This document shows positions 25,472-34,798 of a DNA stretch of 64,000 bases, one piece after another (position 1 is the first letter of the stretch; each line of letters starts with the position of its first letter). Under the pieces are notes generated by a model that saw only the letters and a program-made list of their open reading frames with translations, ran no database searches and had not been told where the DNA came from. The DNA comes from an uncultured Draconibacterium sp. Its GTDB lineage: Bacteria > Bacteroidota > Bacteroidia > Bacteroidales > Prolixibacteraceae. The stretch lies in the NCBI RefSeq assembly GCF_963676735.1, contig NZ_OY781464.1, forward strand, positions 591,001 to 655,000. The letters are read 5' to 3'. The position numbers and the translations under genes were made by a program.

Positions 25472-26608
25472 TTACGACAAGCGGTTTTTAAAGTCGTTAT
25501 GCCCAAATTCACGTATAACTTTTAACTCATCGTTTTGGGTCCAAATGGCAATTACCGGGTGGTTTACCCCGTTAAACATAGTGGTTTTCACCATGGTGTA
25601 ATGAATCATATCGAGGAAAACGATTTGTTCGCCAATTTGCAGCTCGTGGCCAAAGTCGTAGGCTTCCATAAAATCGCCTGCCAGGCAGCTTCCTCCGCCT
25701 AATCGATACAAGTGTTTGCTTTCCGGTGTTGGGTCGCCAGCGCCAATAATTTTAGGACGGTAAGGCATTTCAAGCGTGTCGGGCATGTGGGCGGTAAACG
25801 ACACGTCAAGAATAGCGGTTTTTATTCCGCTGTGTGTAACAATATCCTGAACGGTTGACACCAGAACTCCTGTTTCCCAAGCTATGGCACTTCCCGGCTC
25901 CAGAATTACTTTTACATCGTATTTTTTTCTGAAACGGGTAAGCAACTCAACAAGGTGTTGGTGGTTGTATCCTTTGCGGGTCATTAAATGGCCGCCCCCC
26001 ATGTTTACCCATTTTACCTGGTGCAGGTATTTTCCATACTTCTCTTCCAGGTTTTTCAATACATTCTCAAGGCTGTATGAATCAGATTCGCACAGTACAT
26101 GAAAATGAATGCCTTCAATTCCGGCAGGTAGCTCTTCCGGCATTTCTTTGCTGCCAACCCCCAAACGCGATCCGGGTGCACTCGGGTTGTACAAATCAGT
26201 ACCAACATCTGAAAACTCAGGGTTTACACGAATGCCACACGAAATCGCATGCTCCGAATTCCGGGTTTGCCCGTAGTATTTTTGAAACTGGTTGAACGAG
26301 TTAAAAACAATGTGGCTGCTGTAACCCATCAATTCCTCAAATTCGTGTTCAAAATAAACCGGCGAATACAGGTGTGCACGTGTTTGCATTTCTTCGAAAC
26401 ACAACCGGGCCTCGTTTAGCGAGCTGGCTGTTGCACCTTTTAAATACTCGCGAACAATCGGAAAAGCGCTCCACATGGCAAAGCCTTTAAAAGCCAGAAT
26501 AATCTCGATGCCTGCTTCTTGCTGAACATGGTTTATCAACTCCAGGTTGTTACGAAGCAGTTTTTCGTCGAGCACGAAGGCCGGAGACGGTATTTCTTTG
26601 TAATTCAT
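25472..26608 (-). CDS. nspC: Carboxynorspermidine/carboxyspermidine decarboxylase
   Basis: The start at 26608 (MNYKEIPSPAFVLDEK) gives 378 residues. This fold-type III PLP enzyme removes CO2 from carboxyspermidine to give spermidine. The PLP lysine is in ILAFKGFAMWS, HFHVLCES and VNMGGGHLMTRKGYN are typical, and GGGSCLAGD carries the catalytic cysteine-aspartate region. It follows the carboxyspermidine dehydrogenase gene after 61 bases, with a hairpin between them. Together with the two genes on the other strand it makes a full arginine-to-spermidine set. Confidence 0.93.
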   Translation of the reverse strand: MNYKEIPSPAFVLDEKLLRNNLELINHVQQEAGIEIILAFKGFAMWSAFPIVREYLKGATASSLNEARLCFEEMQTRAHLYSPVYFEHEFEELMGYSSHIVFNSFNQFQKYYGQTRNSEHAISCGIRVNPEFSDVGTDLYNPSAPGSRLGVGSKEMPEELPAGIEGIHFHVLCESDSYSLENVLKNLEEKYGKYLHQVKWVNMGGGHLMTRKGYNHQHLVELLTRFRKKYDVKVILEPGSAIAWETGVLVSTVQDIVTHSGIKTAILDVSFTAHMPDTLEMPYRPKIIGAGDPTPESKHLYRLGGGSCLAGDFMEAYDFGHELQIGEQIVFLDMIHYTMVKTTMFNGVNHPVIAIWTQNDELKVIREFGHNDFKNRLS

Positions 26609-26624
26609 TTTAAAAAGGACATGG

Positions 26625-26660
26625 CGCAAAGAGCAGCGATACTATTGCATGCTCTTTGCG
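26625..26660 (-). promoter_or_regulatory. 11-bp hairpin between the two carboxyspermidine genes
   Basis: CGCAAAGAGCA (26625-26635) pairs perfectly with TGCTCTTTGCG (26650-26660) around a 14-base loop. There is no T run, so it may tune expression or mRNA stability between the genes rather than end transcription. Confidence 0.5.
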
Positions 26661-26669
26661 TCTGACTTG

Positions 26670-27863
26670 TTATACTTCCAAATCACCATTAATTTCTTCA
26701 TTCCAGGGCAATCCGTGTTCTCCAATTTTTTCCATAAACGGATCAGGGTCGAACTCCTCGACATTAAATACGCCCTTGCCCTGCCATTTGCCGGTAAGTA
26801 CCATCATGGCACCGAGCATTGCAGGTACGCCTGTTGTGTACGAAACGCCCTGTGTGCCAGTTTCTTCAAAGGCTTTTTGGTGGCTACAGTTGTTCCAAAC
26901 ATAATAGGTTTTTTCCTGACCATCTTTTATTCCTTTTATCCTGCATCCGATAGATGTTTCACCGGTGTAGTTGTCTCCCAAATCTCCCGGATTTGGCAGC
27001 ACTTCTTTCAGAAATTCCAGAGGAATTATATCAACTCCCTTATAGTTAACGGGGTCAATTCTGCTCATGCCAATGTTTTGTATCACGCGCAAATGTGTCA
27101 GGTATTCATCGCCAAAGGTCATCCAGAAACGCGCGCGCTTCAGGCTCGGGAAATTTTTTGTAAGCGATTCCAGCTCTTCGTGGTAAAGTACATATGAGTT
27201 TCTTGCACCGATATTAGGATAGTTCAGCGCCTGTTTTATTTCAAAAGGTTTGGTTTCTACCCACTGGCCATTTTCCCAGTAACGACCGTTTTGTGTAATC
27301 TCGCGAATATTAATTTCCGGATTAAAATTGGTAGCAAAAGCTTTTCCATGGTCACCGCCATTACAGTCTACAATGTCAAGGAAGTGCATCTCATCAAAAT
27401 GATGTTTGGCCGCATGTGCGGTATAAATGCTGGTAACTCCCGGGTCGAAACCACAGCCAAGAACGGCCATAATGCCTTTTTCTTTAAAGCGATCGTGGTA
27501 AGCCCACTGCCAGCTGTATTCAAATTTGGCTTCATCTTTAGGCTCGTAGTTGGCGGTGTCGAGGTAATTTACACCGGTTTCCAAACAAGCATCCATTATG
27601 GGAAGATCCTGGTAAGGAAGTGCAACATTAATAACAAGTTCAGGTTTGAATTCGTTAATTAAGGCAACGGTTTCGGCAACATTATCCGCATCAAGGCGGG
27701 CGGTTTTAATCCGGCCTTTGCCTACTTCCTGGGCAATAACATCGCATTTTGCCTTTGTACGGCTGGCCAATAGAATTTCTGAAAAAACATCAGGATTATC
27801 GGCGCATTTGCTGGCAACTACACGCCCAACACCACCAGCTCCAATTATTAAAACTTTACTCAT
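26670..27863 (-). CDS. Carboxy(nor)spermidine dehydrogenase (saccharopine dehydrogenase family)
   Basis: The 397-residue enzyme has an N-terminal Rossmann fold (VLIIGAGGVGRVVASKCAD) and the saccharopine-dehydrogenase-like catalytic half (GCGFDPGVTSIYTAHAAKHHF, IVDCNGGDHGKAFATNFNPE). It condenses aspartate semialdehyde with putrescine and reduces the imine with NADPH to carboxyspermidine. Members of this family are hard to separate from lysine saccharopine enzymes by motif alone; the adjacent nspC decides the call. It is the first gene of the minus-strand operon and divergent from the agmatinase-family gene. Confidence 0.9.
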   Translation of the reverse strand: MSKVLIIGAGGVGRVVASKCADNPDVFSEILLASRTKAKCDVIAQEVGKGRIKTARLDADNVAETVALINEFKPELVINVALPYQDLPIMDACLETGVNYLDTANYEPKDEAKFEYSWQWAYHDRFKEKGIMAVLGCGFDPGVTSIYTAHAAKHHFDEMHFLDIVDCNGGDHGKAFATNFNPEINIREITQNGRYWENGQWVETKPFEIKQALNYPNIGARNSYVLYHEELESLTKNFPSLKRARFWMTFGDEYLTHLRVIQNIGMSRIDPVNYKGVDIIPLEFLKEVLPNPGDLGDNYTGETSIGCRIKGIKDGQEKTYYVWNNCSHQKAFEETGTQGVSYTTGVPAMLGAMMVLTGKWQGKGVFNVEEFDPDPFMEKIGEHGLPWNEEINGDLEV

Positions 27864-27969
27864 TTTTTATAAGTCAATTAATAAAATTACATAAATAATC
27901 TCAATCGAATATTGTATTTTCGTATAAATATACGCTGTAAAAACGGAAACAAATTAAGCATTTTTTTTG

Positions 27970-28998
27970 ATGAAAAAACGTTTCGAAAATGAGGATTTTA
28001 ATCCTAATGGTGTGGGATTAAAAAATGGGAACTTTATTGGCTTGCCATTTGATGGAAAGAAAGCAGAGGTAATATTGTTTCCCGTACCCTGGGATGTTAC
28101 TGTTTCGTATGGCGAAGGCACAGCCCTGGCGCCTGCAAAAATATTGGAAGCATCAGCACAACTCGATTTATTTGATTTGGACTTAAAAGATGTCTGGAAG
28201 CGTGGTATTTATTTTCAGCCGGTTAACGATGCTGTGTTGCAAATACGCCATGAATTGAGACCCAAAGCTACGGCATATATCGATTTTCTTGAAAATGGGG
28301 GACAAGTTTCGGATAATCCGGAAATGCAAAAAATACTGGCCGAAATTAACCAACAGTGCGAGGCCATGAATTTTTTTGTGTACCGCGAAACAAAAAAATT
28401 GTTGGAGTTAGGGAAACTGGTCGGATTGGTTGGTGGCGACCACAGCACTCCGCTGGGCTATTTAAAAGCCCTTTCAGAAAAATACGAACGTTTTGGTGTG
28501 TTGCAAATTGATGCACATTTGGATTTAAGAAATGCTTATGAAGGTTTCACCTACTCGCACGCCTCAGTATTTTATAACGCCATGCAACTTCCGGAAATAA
28601 AAAAACTGGTGCAGGTTGGTATTCGTGATTGTTGCGAGGAAGAGGTGGAATTAAGTAGGAACAATGACAAAATTGAAGTTTATTTCGATCAGCAGCTAAA
28701 AGAAAAACAATATAAAGGCGAAAACTGGGATGAACAATGCGAAGAAATAATCAGCGAATTGCCCGGTAATGTGTACATAAGTTTTGATGTTGACGGACTG
28801 GATTCGAAATTATGCCCGGCTACAGGAACACCTGTGCCGGGAGGCTTGGAATTTAATCAGTCCATTTATTTATTTAAAAAAGTACTTGAAAGCGGCAGAC
28901 GAATTATTGGTTTTGATGTGTGCGAAACAGGCAATGCAGAGTGGGATGCCAATGTTGCAGCCCGCTTGCTTTATAAACTTTGTTGTTTGGCCGGTTAA
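27970..28998 (+). CDS. Arginase/agmatinase family ureohydrolase, probable agmatinase
   Basis: The ATG at 27970 is taken as the start; a TTG at 27967 is the only in-frame alternative. The 342-residue enzyme has the dimanganese motifs GGDHSTP near residue 155, QIDAHLDLR near 180 and SFDVDGLDSKLCPATGTPVP near 270. The family includes arginase, agmatinase and formimidoylglutamase. Its place between arginine decarboxylase and the spermidine genes favours agmatinase, giving putrescine and urea; sequence alone does not prove it. Confidence 0.85.
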   Translation: MKKRFENEDFNPNGVGLKNGNFIGLPFDGKKAEVILFPVPWDVTVSYGEGTALAPAKILEASAQLDLFDLDLKDVWKRGIYFQPVNDAVLQIRHELRPKATAYIDFLENGGQVSDNPEMQKILAEINQQCEAMNFFVYRETKKLLELGKLVGLVGGDHSTPLGYLKALSEKYERFGVLQIDAHLDLRNAYEGFTYSHASVFYNAMQLPEIKKLVQVGIRDCCEEEVELSRNNDKIEVYFDQQLKEKQYKGENWDEQCEEIISELPGNVYISFDVDGLDSKLCPATGTPVPGGLEFNQSIYLFKKVLESGRRIIGFDVCETGNAEWDANVAARLLYKLCCLAG

Positions 28999-29181
28999 AC
29001 GCAGGAAGCTGAAATACAATTTTTTTGAATGTTACAGCGCTTGAAATATAAAAAAACAGTATCAAAAGGCGCTTATTTTAGTTTTTATTCCTGCTTACCG
29101 AAATTATTCGAAAAAAATATTTTTATTTGCGTTTTGAAGCAAAATGCAAATAAACACTTATAATTTTTTATGGTTACGTAG

Positions 29182-30597
29182 ATGAAAAACACTTATTTTG
29201 ATTTGATTGAGCAAAGCTACTATTTCCCGCAGGAAGGCTTTGATTTAAGAGGAGATACCCTAACTTTTCACGGCATTTCTCTAAAATATCTGATTAAAAA
29301 GTATGGAACTCCATTTAGGTTTATATACCTGCCAAAAATTGGAGAACAAATCAAAAAATCGCGTAACCTTTTTAACAAGGCTATAAAAAAGAACAACTAC
29401 AATGGCAAATACTACTACTGCTATTGTACAAAGTGTAACCACTTTTCTCATGTTATTAACGAAGCTTTAAAGCATAATGTCAACCTCGAAACTTCTTCGT
29501 CGTACGATATTGATTTAATACTGCATCTTTTTAAAGACAAGAAAATTGATAAAAACCGTAAGATTATCCACAACGGTTATAAAACGAAGGAGTATCTGAC
29601 CAAGATTATCGAGCTTCAGCGTATTGGTTTCAAAAATAATATCATTGTTCTGGATAGTATAAACGAACTGGAACGGGTGGAGAAACTGGCTAATGGCGAG
29701 AAAGTTAAAATTGGTATCCGTATGGCCATAAATGAAGAATCGCAGTCGGCTTATTACACCTCGCGATTGGGAATAAGGCATACCAAAATTCCTGAATTTT
29801 TTGAAAAACATGTAAAAGACAGGAAAAATATTGAGCTGAAAATGCTTCACTTTTTTGTTGATTCAGGAATTAAAGACAGCCTTTATTTTTGGGGCGAATT
29901 TCAGAAAGCACTAAAACTATATGTTGACCTGAAAAAACAATGCCAAACACTTGATTCGTTTAATTTGGGCGGAGGATTTCCAATTCGCAACCACCTGGGT
30001 TTCGAGTACGATTACGAGTACATGATTAAGGAAATTGTTTCGAACATTAAAACAGCTTGTGAGGCTGAGAATTTGCCAGATCCTGATATTTATACCGAGT
30101 TTGGTAAATACACCGTTGGCGAAAGTGGGGCAATTATTTTTGAGGTACTTGAACAAAAACAACAAAACGACACGGAATGCTGGTACATCGTAAACAATAG
30201 TTTGATGAACACCATTCCGGATGCCTGGTCGATTTTTGAGAAGTTTATTTTACTTCCCATTAACAAGTGGAACAACGAATATAAACGTGTAAATATTGGT
30301 GGAATAAGCTGCGATCATTCGGATTATTACAACTCTGAAGACTTTAACCAGGAAGTGTTGCTACCATCGTACGCTGATGAGGATAAAGAGCCATTGTACC
30401 TGGGCTTTTTTCACACAGGTGCCTACCAGGATGCCATTAGCGGCTATGGGGGAATAAAGCATTGTCTTATTCCGGCTCCTAAACATGTTATAATCGATCG
30501 CGACGAAAAAGGTAATTTTTTCGACTACGTATACCGCAACGAGCAATCGGCAGAAGAAATGTTCAAAATATTAGGTTATACGCATGACGAGGAGTAA
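29182..30597 (+). CDS. speA: Biosynthetic arginine decarboxylase, short form
   Basis: The 471-residue fold-type III PLP decarboxylase turns arginine into agmatine. The PLP lysine is probably in YCYCTKCNHF near residue 79, with FNLGGGFPIRNHLGFEYDY near 264 and GFFHTGAYQDAISG near 420. Typical SpeA of proteobacteria is over 600 residues with extra domains; this compact form is the one I associate with Bacteroidota. Diaminopimelate decarboxylase-like activity is a possible alternative, but agmatinase next door supports arginine. A very short frame (ATG at 29170, four codons) ends just before the start. Confidence 0.85.
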   Translation: MKNTYFDLIEQSYYFPQEGFDLRGDTLTFHGISLKYLIKKYGTPFRFIYLPKIGEQIKKSRNLFNKAIKKNNYNGKYYYCYCTKCNHFSHVINEALKHNVNLETSSSYDIDLILHLFKDKKIDKNRKIIHNGYKTKEYLTKIIELQRIGFKNNIIVLDSINELERVEKLANGEKVKIGIRMAINEESQSAYYTSRLGIRHTKIPEFFEKHVKDRKNIELKMLHFFVDSGIKDSLYFWGEFQKALKLYVDLKKQCQTLDSFNLGGGFPIRNHLGFEYDYEYMIKEIVSNIKTACEAENLPDPDIYTEFGKYTVGESGAIIFEVLEQKQQNDTECWYIVNNSLMNTIPDAWSIFEKFILLPINKWNNEYKRVNIGGISCDHSDYYNSEDFNQEVLLPSYADEDKEPLYLGFFHTGAYQDAISGYGGIKHCLIPAPKHVIIDRDEKGNFFDYVYRNEQSAEEMFKILGYTHDEE

Positions 30598-30669
30598 AAT
30601 CTGACTTGTGTGTCAACTTTTTTGTGCAAAGGTGTGTTGTGTTTTCAAAACATCTTTTACCAAAAATGT

Positions 30670-31236
30670 ATGTCGGTTACAGAAACAATAAAAAACAGAA
30701 GAGCAACACCACCACGTTTATTCTCGAAAAAGGCCTTATCCAAAACTTCTATTGAAGCACTGCTTGAAAGTGCCAACTGGGCGCCTAACCATAAAAAAAC
30801 AGAACCCTGGCGATTTAAAGTTTACGAGGCAGAAGCCAAAGCTAAACTAGCTGTCGGGGCTCGAAATATTCTTTTGCATAAGCAACAAGAGGGCTATCCG
30901 GTTGCTTTGGAAAAAATTGAAAAATTTGCATCGACACTCGAACGTGTTCCGGTGGTAATTGCGGTTATTTTACAGCGCGATACTGCTGAAAGAATACCGG
31001 AGTGGGAAGAGGTGGCGGCCGTATCGATGGCTGTGCAAAATATGTGGCTAACGGCTACCGAATTAAATTTGGCTGCTTTTTGGGCAACACCGGCATTTAC
31101 AGAATTGTTTGATGAACTGCTGGAGTTGGGTGAACACCAGAAGAGCCTTGGCTTTTTTTATGCAGGAGAGGTGATGATGGATTACCCGTCACCAGGAAGA
31201 GGCGACCTGGATAAAAAAGTGGAATGGAAGCATTAA
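30670..31236 (+). CDS. Nitroreductase family protein (YdjA-like)
   Basis: The start at 30670 (MSVTETIKNRRATP) gives 188 residues; the in-frame ATG at 30610 adds 20 residues out of character. The FMN-binding pattern is NRRATPPRLF, ANWAPNHKKTEPWRF, and AVSMAVQNMWLTATELNLAAFW. These enzymes use NAD(P)H and FMN to reduce nitro compounds or quinones; the short YdjA-type has a shallow site and a poorly known natural substrate. It lies 72 bases downstream of speA and may share its transcript. Confidence 0.9.
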   Translation: MSVTETIKNRRATPPRLFSKKALSKTSIEALLESANWAPNHKKTEPWRFKVYEAEAKAKLAVGARNILLHKQQEGYPVALEKIEKFASTLERVPVVIAVILQRDTAERIPEWEEVAAVSMAVQNMWLTATELNLAAFWATPAFTELFDELLELGEHQKSLGFFYAGEVMMDYPSPGRGDLDKKVEWKH

Positions 31237-31268
31237 AGTTGTAACTTCAGCAACTTAAAATTAAAATC

Positions 31269-31751
31269 ATGCGAACACTTGCTGTTTTTTTTATGATGTT
31301 CCTAAGCACCCAGGTAATGGCCCAAAATGTGCCAGAATTAAACAGTCTGGTTGATAAAGCTATTTTTCCTCATCCGGTGTTTATTGTTCCAAATCCGCCT
31401 AAGCCAATTAAAGGCTGGAACATACAGGAGCTACTAATGGGTGACGAAATGCAGAATGTTCTGAAAGGCAGCCCTGATGGCCAAATAATAAAATTCAGGT
31501 TTAGAGGAACAGCTGTGGGAATGTTGGCCTACACCAATAAAAATTCAGCAAGTATTGAATGCAGCGTTGATGGTCAACCCTGGATGGAAATTGAACTTGC
31601 TGCAGAAACAGAGGAACTGCAGTTAAAGGGATTTACTTTAGACAACGACCTGAAAAACCGTAAGCATACTTTACAAATTCGTATTCCTAAAGCTTCAAAA
31701 CAGCTAACCGGCCATGTTTTACTTCGGTCGTTCTACGTCAATCAAAATTAA
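31269..31751 (+). CDS. Small secreted protein with jelly-roll-like domain
   Basis: The 160-residue protein has a signal peptide MRTLAVFFMMFLSTQVMAQ. The mature part (FRFRGTAVGMLAYTNKNSAS, ECSVDGQPWMEIEL, HTLQIRIPKAS) resembles the beta-sandwich found at the front of some SGNH-hydrolase carbohydrate esterases, but no GDSL or SGNH active-site motif follows. It is therefore either a free binding module or a domain that has lost its enzyme. It lies 32 bases after the nitroreductase gene and ahead of a strong terminator. Confidence 0.6.
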   Translation: MRTLAVFFMMFLSTQVMAQNVPELNSLVDKAIFPHPVFIVPNPPKPIKGWNIQELLMGDEMQNVLKGSPDGQIIKFRFRGTAVGMLAYTNKNSASIECSVDGQPWMEIELAAETEELQLKGFTLDNDLKNRKHTLQIRIPKASKQLTGHVLLRSFYVNQN

Positions 31752-31754
31752 AAA

Positions 31755-31786
31755 AAAGGAGCTTTGTAATTAATTAAAGCTCCTTT
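31755..31786 (+). terminator. Intrinsic terminator after the speA-side genes
   Basis: AAAGGAGCTTT (31755-31765) pairs with AAAGCTCCTTT (31776-31786), with an A run before and a short T stretch after. It also faces the converging pepD gene. Confidence 0.85.
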
Positions 31787-31817
31787 AGAGTATACATTCG
31801 CATGTCCTAAGCGGATG

Positions 31818-33272
31818 TTATTTTATATTTTCCAATACGTCAATCAGGTGTTTCCAGAATTTATCGGTGGTGGCAATGTCCAATCGCTCGTCGGGCGAGT
31901 GGGCACCCCGAATGGTTGGGCCAAACGATACCATGTCAAGATGTGGGTATTTTTCAAGAAATAAACCACACTCCAGCCCTGCATGAATCGAACGCACAAT
32001 CGGGTCAACATTAAAAAGTTTCTTGTACGACTGCACGGTTGTTTTTAAAACTTCCGAATTGGGATTTGGTGTCCAGCCGGGGTAGCCATCGCCATGTTTT
32101 ACCTGTGCTCCGGCAAGGGTAAAAACCGATTCAACCATTTCAGCGGCAAAAAATTTCCGCCCTTCAATTTCGCTTCGCTGGCTGGTGGTAATTACAATTT
32201 TATTCTCATCGGTAAACTTCACCGAAGCCAAATTTGTTGATGTTTCAACCATGCCTTCCATGCGCGAACTCATTTCTAAAACACCATGAGGGCAGGCATA
32301 AATGGCATGAAGCAAATTATCTTTTGTTGCAGCATCAATAAGCAATTCAGGCAAGGTCGTTTCCTCGCAATCTATTTTTAATTTCGGTTCAGCAAACTTA
32401 AATTCTTCCTTTAAATTTTCGCTCATTTCATTAAACGAGGCCAGCAATTGACTTTTGTTTTCAGTAGCGATGGTAATTATTGCAAAGGCCTCGCGGGCAA
32501 TAGCATTTCTAAGATTACCGCCATTAAAATCGGCCAGGTTAATTCCAAATTTCTGGTTCCAGTTCCACAAAATACGGTTCAGAATTTTATTGGCGTTACC
32601 GCGGTGTTTATGAATGTCGTCGCCTGAATGGCCACCCAGTAAGCCGGTAACAGCAACTTTTAGTGCCAATGTGTTTTTTCCCGGTTTTTCAGTTTGGTAG
32701 GTAAAAGTAGCCAGGCTGTCAATTCCGCCGGCGCAGCCTATAAAAATTTCCCCTTCATCTTCCGAGTCGAGATTTAAAAGAACAGCGCCCGATAACAAAT
32801 TTTTATCCAGCTCAAAAGCACCGGTTAAGCCGGTTTCTTCATCAACGGTAATAAGGCATTCTATTGGCCCGTGTTTTAGCTCTCCAGAACTTAGTACAGC
32901 CAGCTGGGCTGCAATACCAATGCCGCAGTCGGCGCCTAATGTTGTGCCATTGGCTTTTACCCAGCCATCAACAACCAGTGGTTCAATGGCGTCGTTGTCA
33001 AAATCAAATATTTTATCCGAATTTTTCTCACAAACCATATCCATGTGGGTTTGAAGAATAACCGTTGGCGCATTTTCCATTCCTTTGCTGGCCGGTTTTT
33101 TTATAACAACATTTCCAATTTTATCGCATACAGCTTCCAGTTCGTGTGCTTTGGCAAAATCGAGTAGGTATTGCCTTATTTTTTCTTCTTTTTTTGACGG
33201 ACGGGGAACCTGACATATTTCTTCGAAATAGCTGAAAAGGGGTTGCGGTGTTAACTGTTCTAATGTTTTCAT
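31818..33272 (-). CDS. pepD: Cytosolic aminoacyl-histidine dipeptidase (peptidase M20)
   Basis: The 484-residue metallopeptidase splits Xaa-His dipeptides such as carnosine-like substrates. Zinc and catalytic motifs are QTHMDMVCEKN near residue 80, DCGIGIA near 117, TVDEETGLTGAF near 149 with the catalytic glutamate, and GAHSPDER near the C-terminus. The middle lid/dimer domain contains LLGGHSGDDIHKHRGNANKI. Length matches E. coli PepD. It is a single gene. Confidence 0.94.
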   Translation of the reverse strand: MKTLEQLTPQPLFSYFEEICQVPRPSKKEEKIRQYLLDFAKAHELEAVCDKIGNVVIKKPASKGMENAPTVILQTHMDMVCEKNSDKIFDFDNDAIEPLVVDGWVKANGTTLGADCGIGIAAQLAVLSSGELKHGPIECLITVDEETGLTGAFELDKNLLSGAVLLNLDSEDEGEIFIGCAGGIDSLATFTYQTEKPGKNTLALKVAVTGLLGGHSGDDIHKHRGNANKILNRILWNWNQKFGINLADFNGGNLRNAIAREAFAIITIATENKSQLLASFNEMSENLKEEFKFAEPKLKIDCEETTLPELLIDAATKDNLLHAIYACPHGVLEMSSRMEGMVETSTNLASVKFTDENKIVITTSQRSEIEGRKFFAAEMVESVFTLAGAQVKHGDGYPGWTPNPNSEVLKTTVQSYKKLFNVDPIVRSIHAGLECGLFLEKYPHLDMVSFGPTIRGAHSPDERLDIATTDKFWKHLIDVLENIK

Positions 33273-33337
33273 TGTTCTTTTAATTAAACTTCAAAAATGA
33301 TAAAAAGGAAAGAAATAGATATTGACAGATGACAGCT

Positions 33338-34147
33338 TTATTGTTGCTTTTGAGCAATAATGAGTATCTCCTGATCGGAGCCAAAAACACTCAACAAGCG
33401 CCTGCCAATGCGGTTAATAAAAAAACTGAGTGAAAAAAATGAGGTGGTGAGCACCGGATAGTTTTTCTGAACCACTTTAAAACCTGAGGCTTCAAGAACA
33501 GATTCGAGGTTGGTGTAATCGAAATACACAAAATGTTCGGCACCTACACCTTTTTTACTGTAAAACCGGTGTTTGCTGCGTTTTTTTTCAGCACGGCGAT
33601 ATTTCGAATTTGGCACCATAATTAAAATTAAGCCATTGGTGTTTAGTAGTTTGTGGCAATCGTGCAACACCTTGAACGGGTTCTGAAAATGCTCTAAAAC
33701 GTGTTGTTGATATATCAGGTCGAATTTGTAATTACCATCAAGTAACTCTTCAAAGGTTTGGTTGCTTGCATTTAATCCTTTGTTTTTGCAATACTCAACA
33801 GCAAAGGTGCTTATATCAATGCCCAGGTGCTTAATATTGCGCTGGGCTGCTGCTTCGAGGGTATAGCCAATTGAGCAGCCAATTTCAAGCAAGGAATTAA
33901 TATTGGGATTATGAATTCTTGCCAGGTCGATCAGCCAACCCGACTTTTTGACTTTATGGCTTCGCTTATTTTCGTATTTTTTTGAGTCGAAATAATCTTG
34001 CTCATAAGGTTTAGTTATTTCAATGGAGTCTTGCGCTCTCCAAATGATACCGCAGTCGTTGCATTGTTCAAAAATCAGGTTTTTGTCTTTTGAATACACC
34101 GTTCGGTCTTTTGCTGAGCAATTAAGGTTTAAGGTACAGTAATGCAT
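33338..34147 (-). CDS. SAM-dependent methyltransferase with N-terminal zinc-ribbon-like segment
   Basis: The start at 34147 (MHYCTLNLNCSAKDRTVY) lies 10 bases after the preceding gene's stop; the longer in-frame start would overlap that gene. In 269 residues, a Cys-rich front (YCTLNLNC ... CNDCGIIW) precedes a class I methyltransferase core: LLEIGCSIGYTLEAAA is motif I, DLIYQQHVLEHFQNPF the post-motif, and LILIMVPNSKYRRAE motif III. Such enzymes often methylate sugars or lipid precursors. The acceptor is unknown. Confidence 0.82.
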   Translation of the reverse strand: MHYCTLNLNCSAKDRTVYSKDKNLIFEQCNDCGIIWRAQDSIEITKPYEQDYFDSKKYENKRSHKVKKSGWLIDLARIHNPNINSLLEIGCSIGYTLEAAAQRNIKHLGIDISTFAVEYCKNKGLNASNQTFEELLDGNYKFDLIYQQHVLEHFQNPFKVLHDCHKLLNTNGLILIMVPNSKYRRAEKKRSKHRFYSKKGVGAEHFVYFDYTNLESVLEASGFKVVQKNYPVLTTSFFSLSFFINRIGRRLLSVFGSDQEILIIAQKQQ

Positions 34148-34157
34148 TAATTTGTTT

Positions 34158-34757
34158 TTAGTAAGTGTGTTTTCCCGGGGTCCATTTTTTTGTTCCCAAC
34201 AGTTTTTCTCCCGACTCGATAGCCCCTTTTTCAATTTCGGTTCCCATTGAGTCGTTCCAACGGTTCAGGTAACCAAAAAGGGCAACAACCCCCGAAATTT
34301 CCACAATTTCTCCTTCGTTCCAATGGGCTCTTAGGTTTTCGGCAATTTTATCATCAACACTGTTCGGAATAACCGAGGCGGCGTGAGCAAAATCAAGTGC
34401 TGCGCGTTCGGCTGCTGAAAAAGCAGGATGCGATTGGTAATTCCAAATATTCTGAAGTTTTTCCTGCTCGGCTCCATACCGTTCGGCAGCTCGTATGGCA
34501 TGTGCCTGGCAATACCTGCAACCTGCAGCATTGCTGCTAATGTAAGCAATCATTCGTTTTAAGGCACTGCTTACCTTGCCCTGGTTTTCCATTACCGCCT
34601 TGTTCATTTCAATAAATGCATAGGCAATACGTGGGCGATGATGCATGGTTTTTACACTGTTCGGACAAAATCCCAATGTCTCTTCGTAAAACAAGATTAA
34701 CGCTTGCAATTCAGGATCAGAATCTCCGCTTTTTGGAGAAACAAGTGGTTTTTTCAT
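34158..34757 (-). CDS. AhpD-like / carboxymuconolactone decarboxylase family protein
   Basis: The 199-residue all-helical protein has the AhpD redox motif CRYCQAHAIRA near residue 67, with CxxC and the relay histidine. It also has YISSNAAG before it and AALDFAHAASVIPNSVDD after it, as in the peroxidase-related subgroup. It probably reduces peroxides or acts in dithiol exchange. It sits between an AI-2E family transporter and a methyltransferase on the same strand with short gaps, so the three may be one operon. Confidence 0.85.
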   Translation of the reverse strand: MKKPLVSPKSGDSDPELQALILFYEETLGFCPNSVKTMHHRPRIAYAFIEMNKAVMENQGKVSSALKRMIAYISSNAAGCRYCQAHAIRAAERYGAEQEKLQNIWNYQSHPAFSAAERAALDFAHAASVIPNSVDDKIAENLRAHWNEGEIVEISGVVALFGYLNRWNDSMGTEIEKGAIESGEKLLGTKKWTPGKHTY

Positions 34758-34798
34758 AAATATGTTTTCAATAGTAAGTTTTTTAACAAGTGTTGCCT

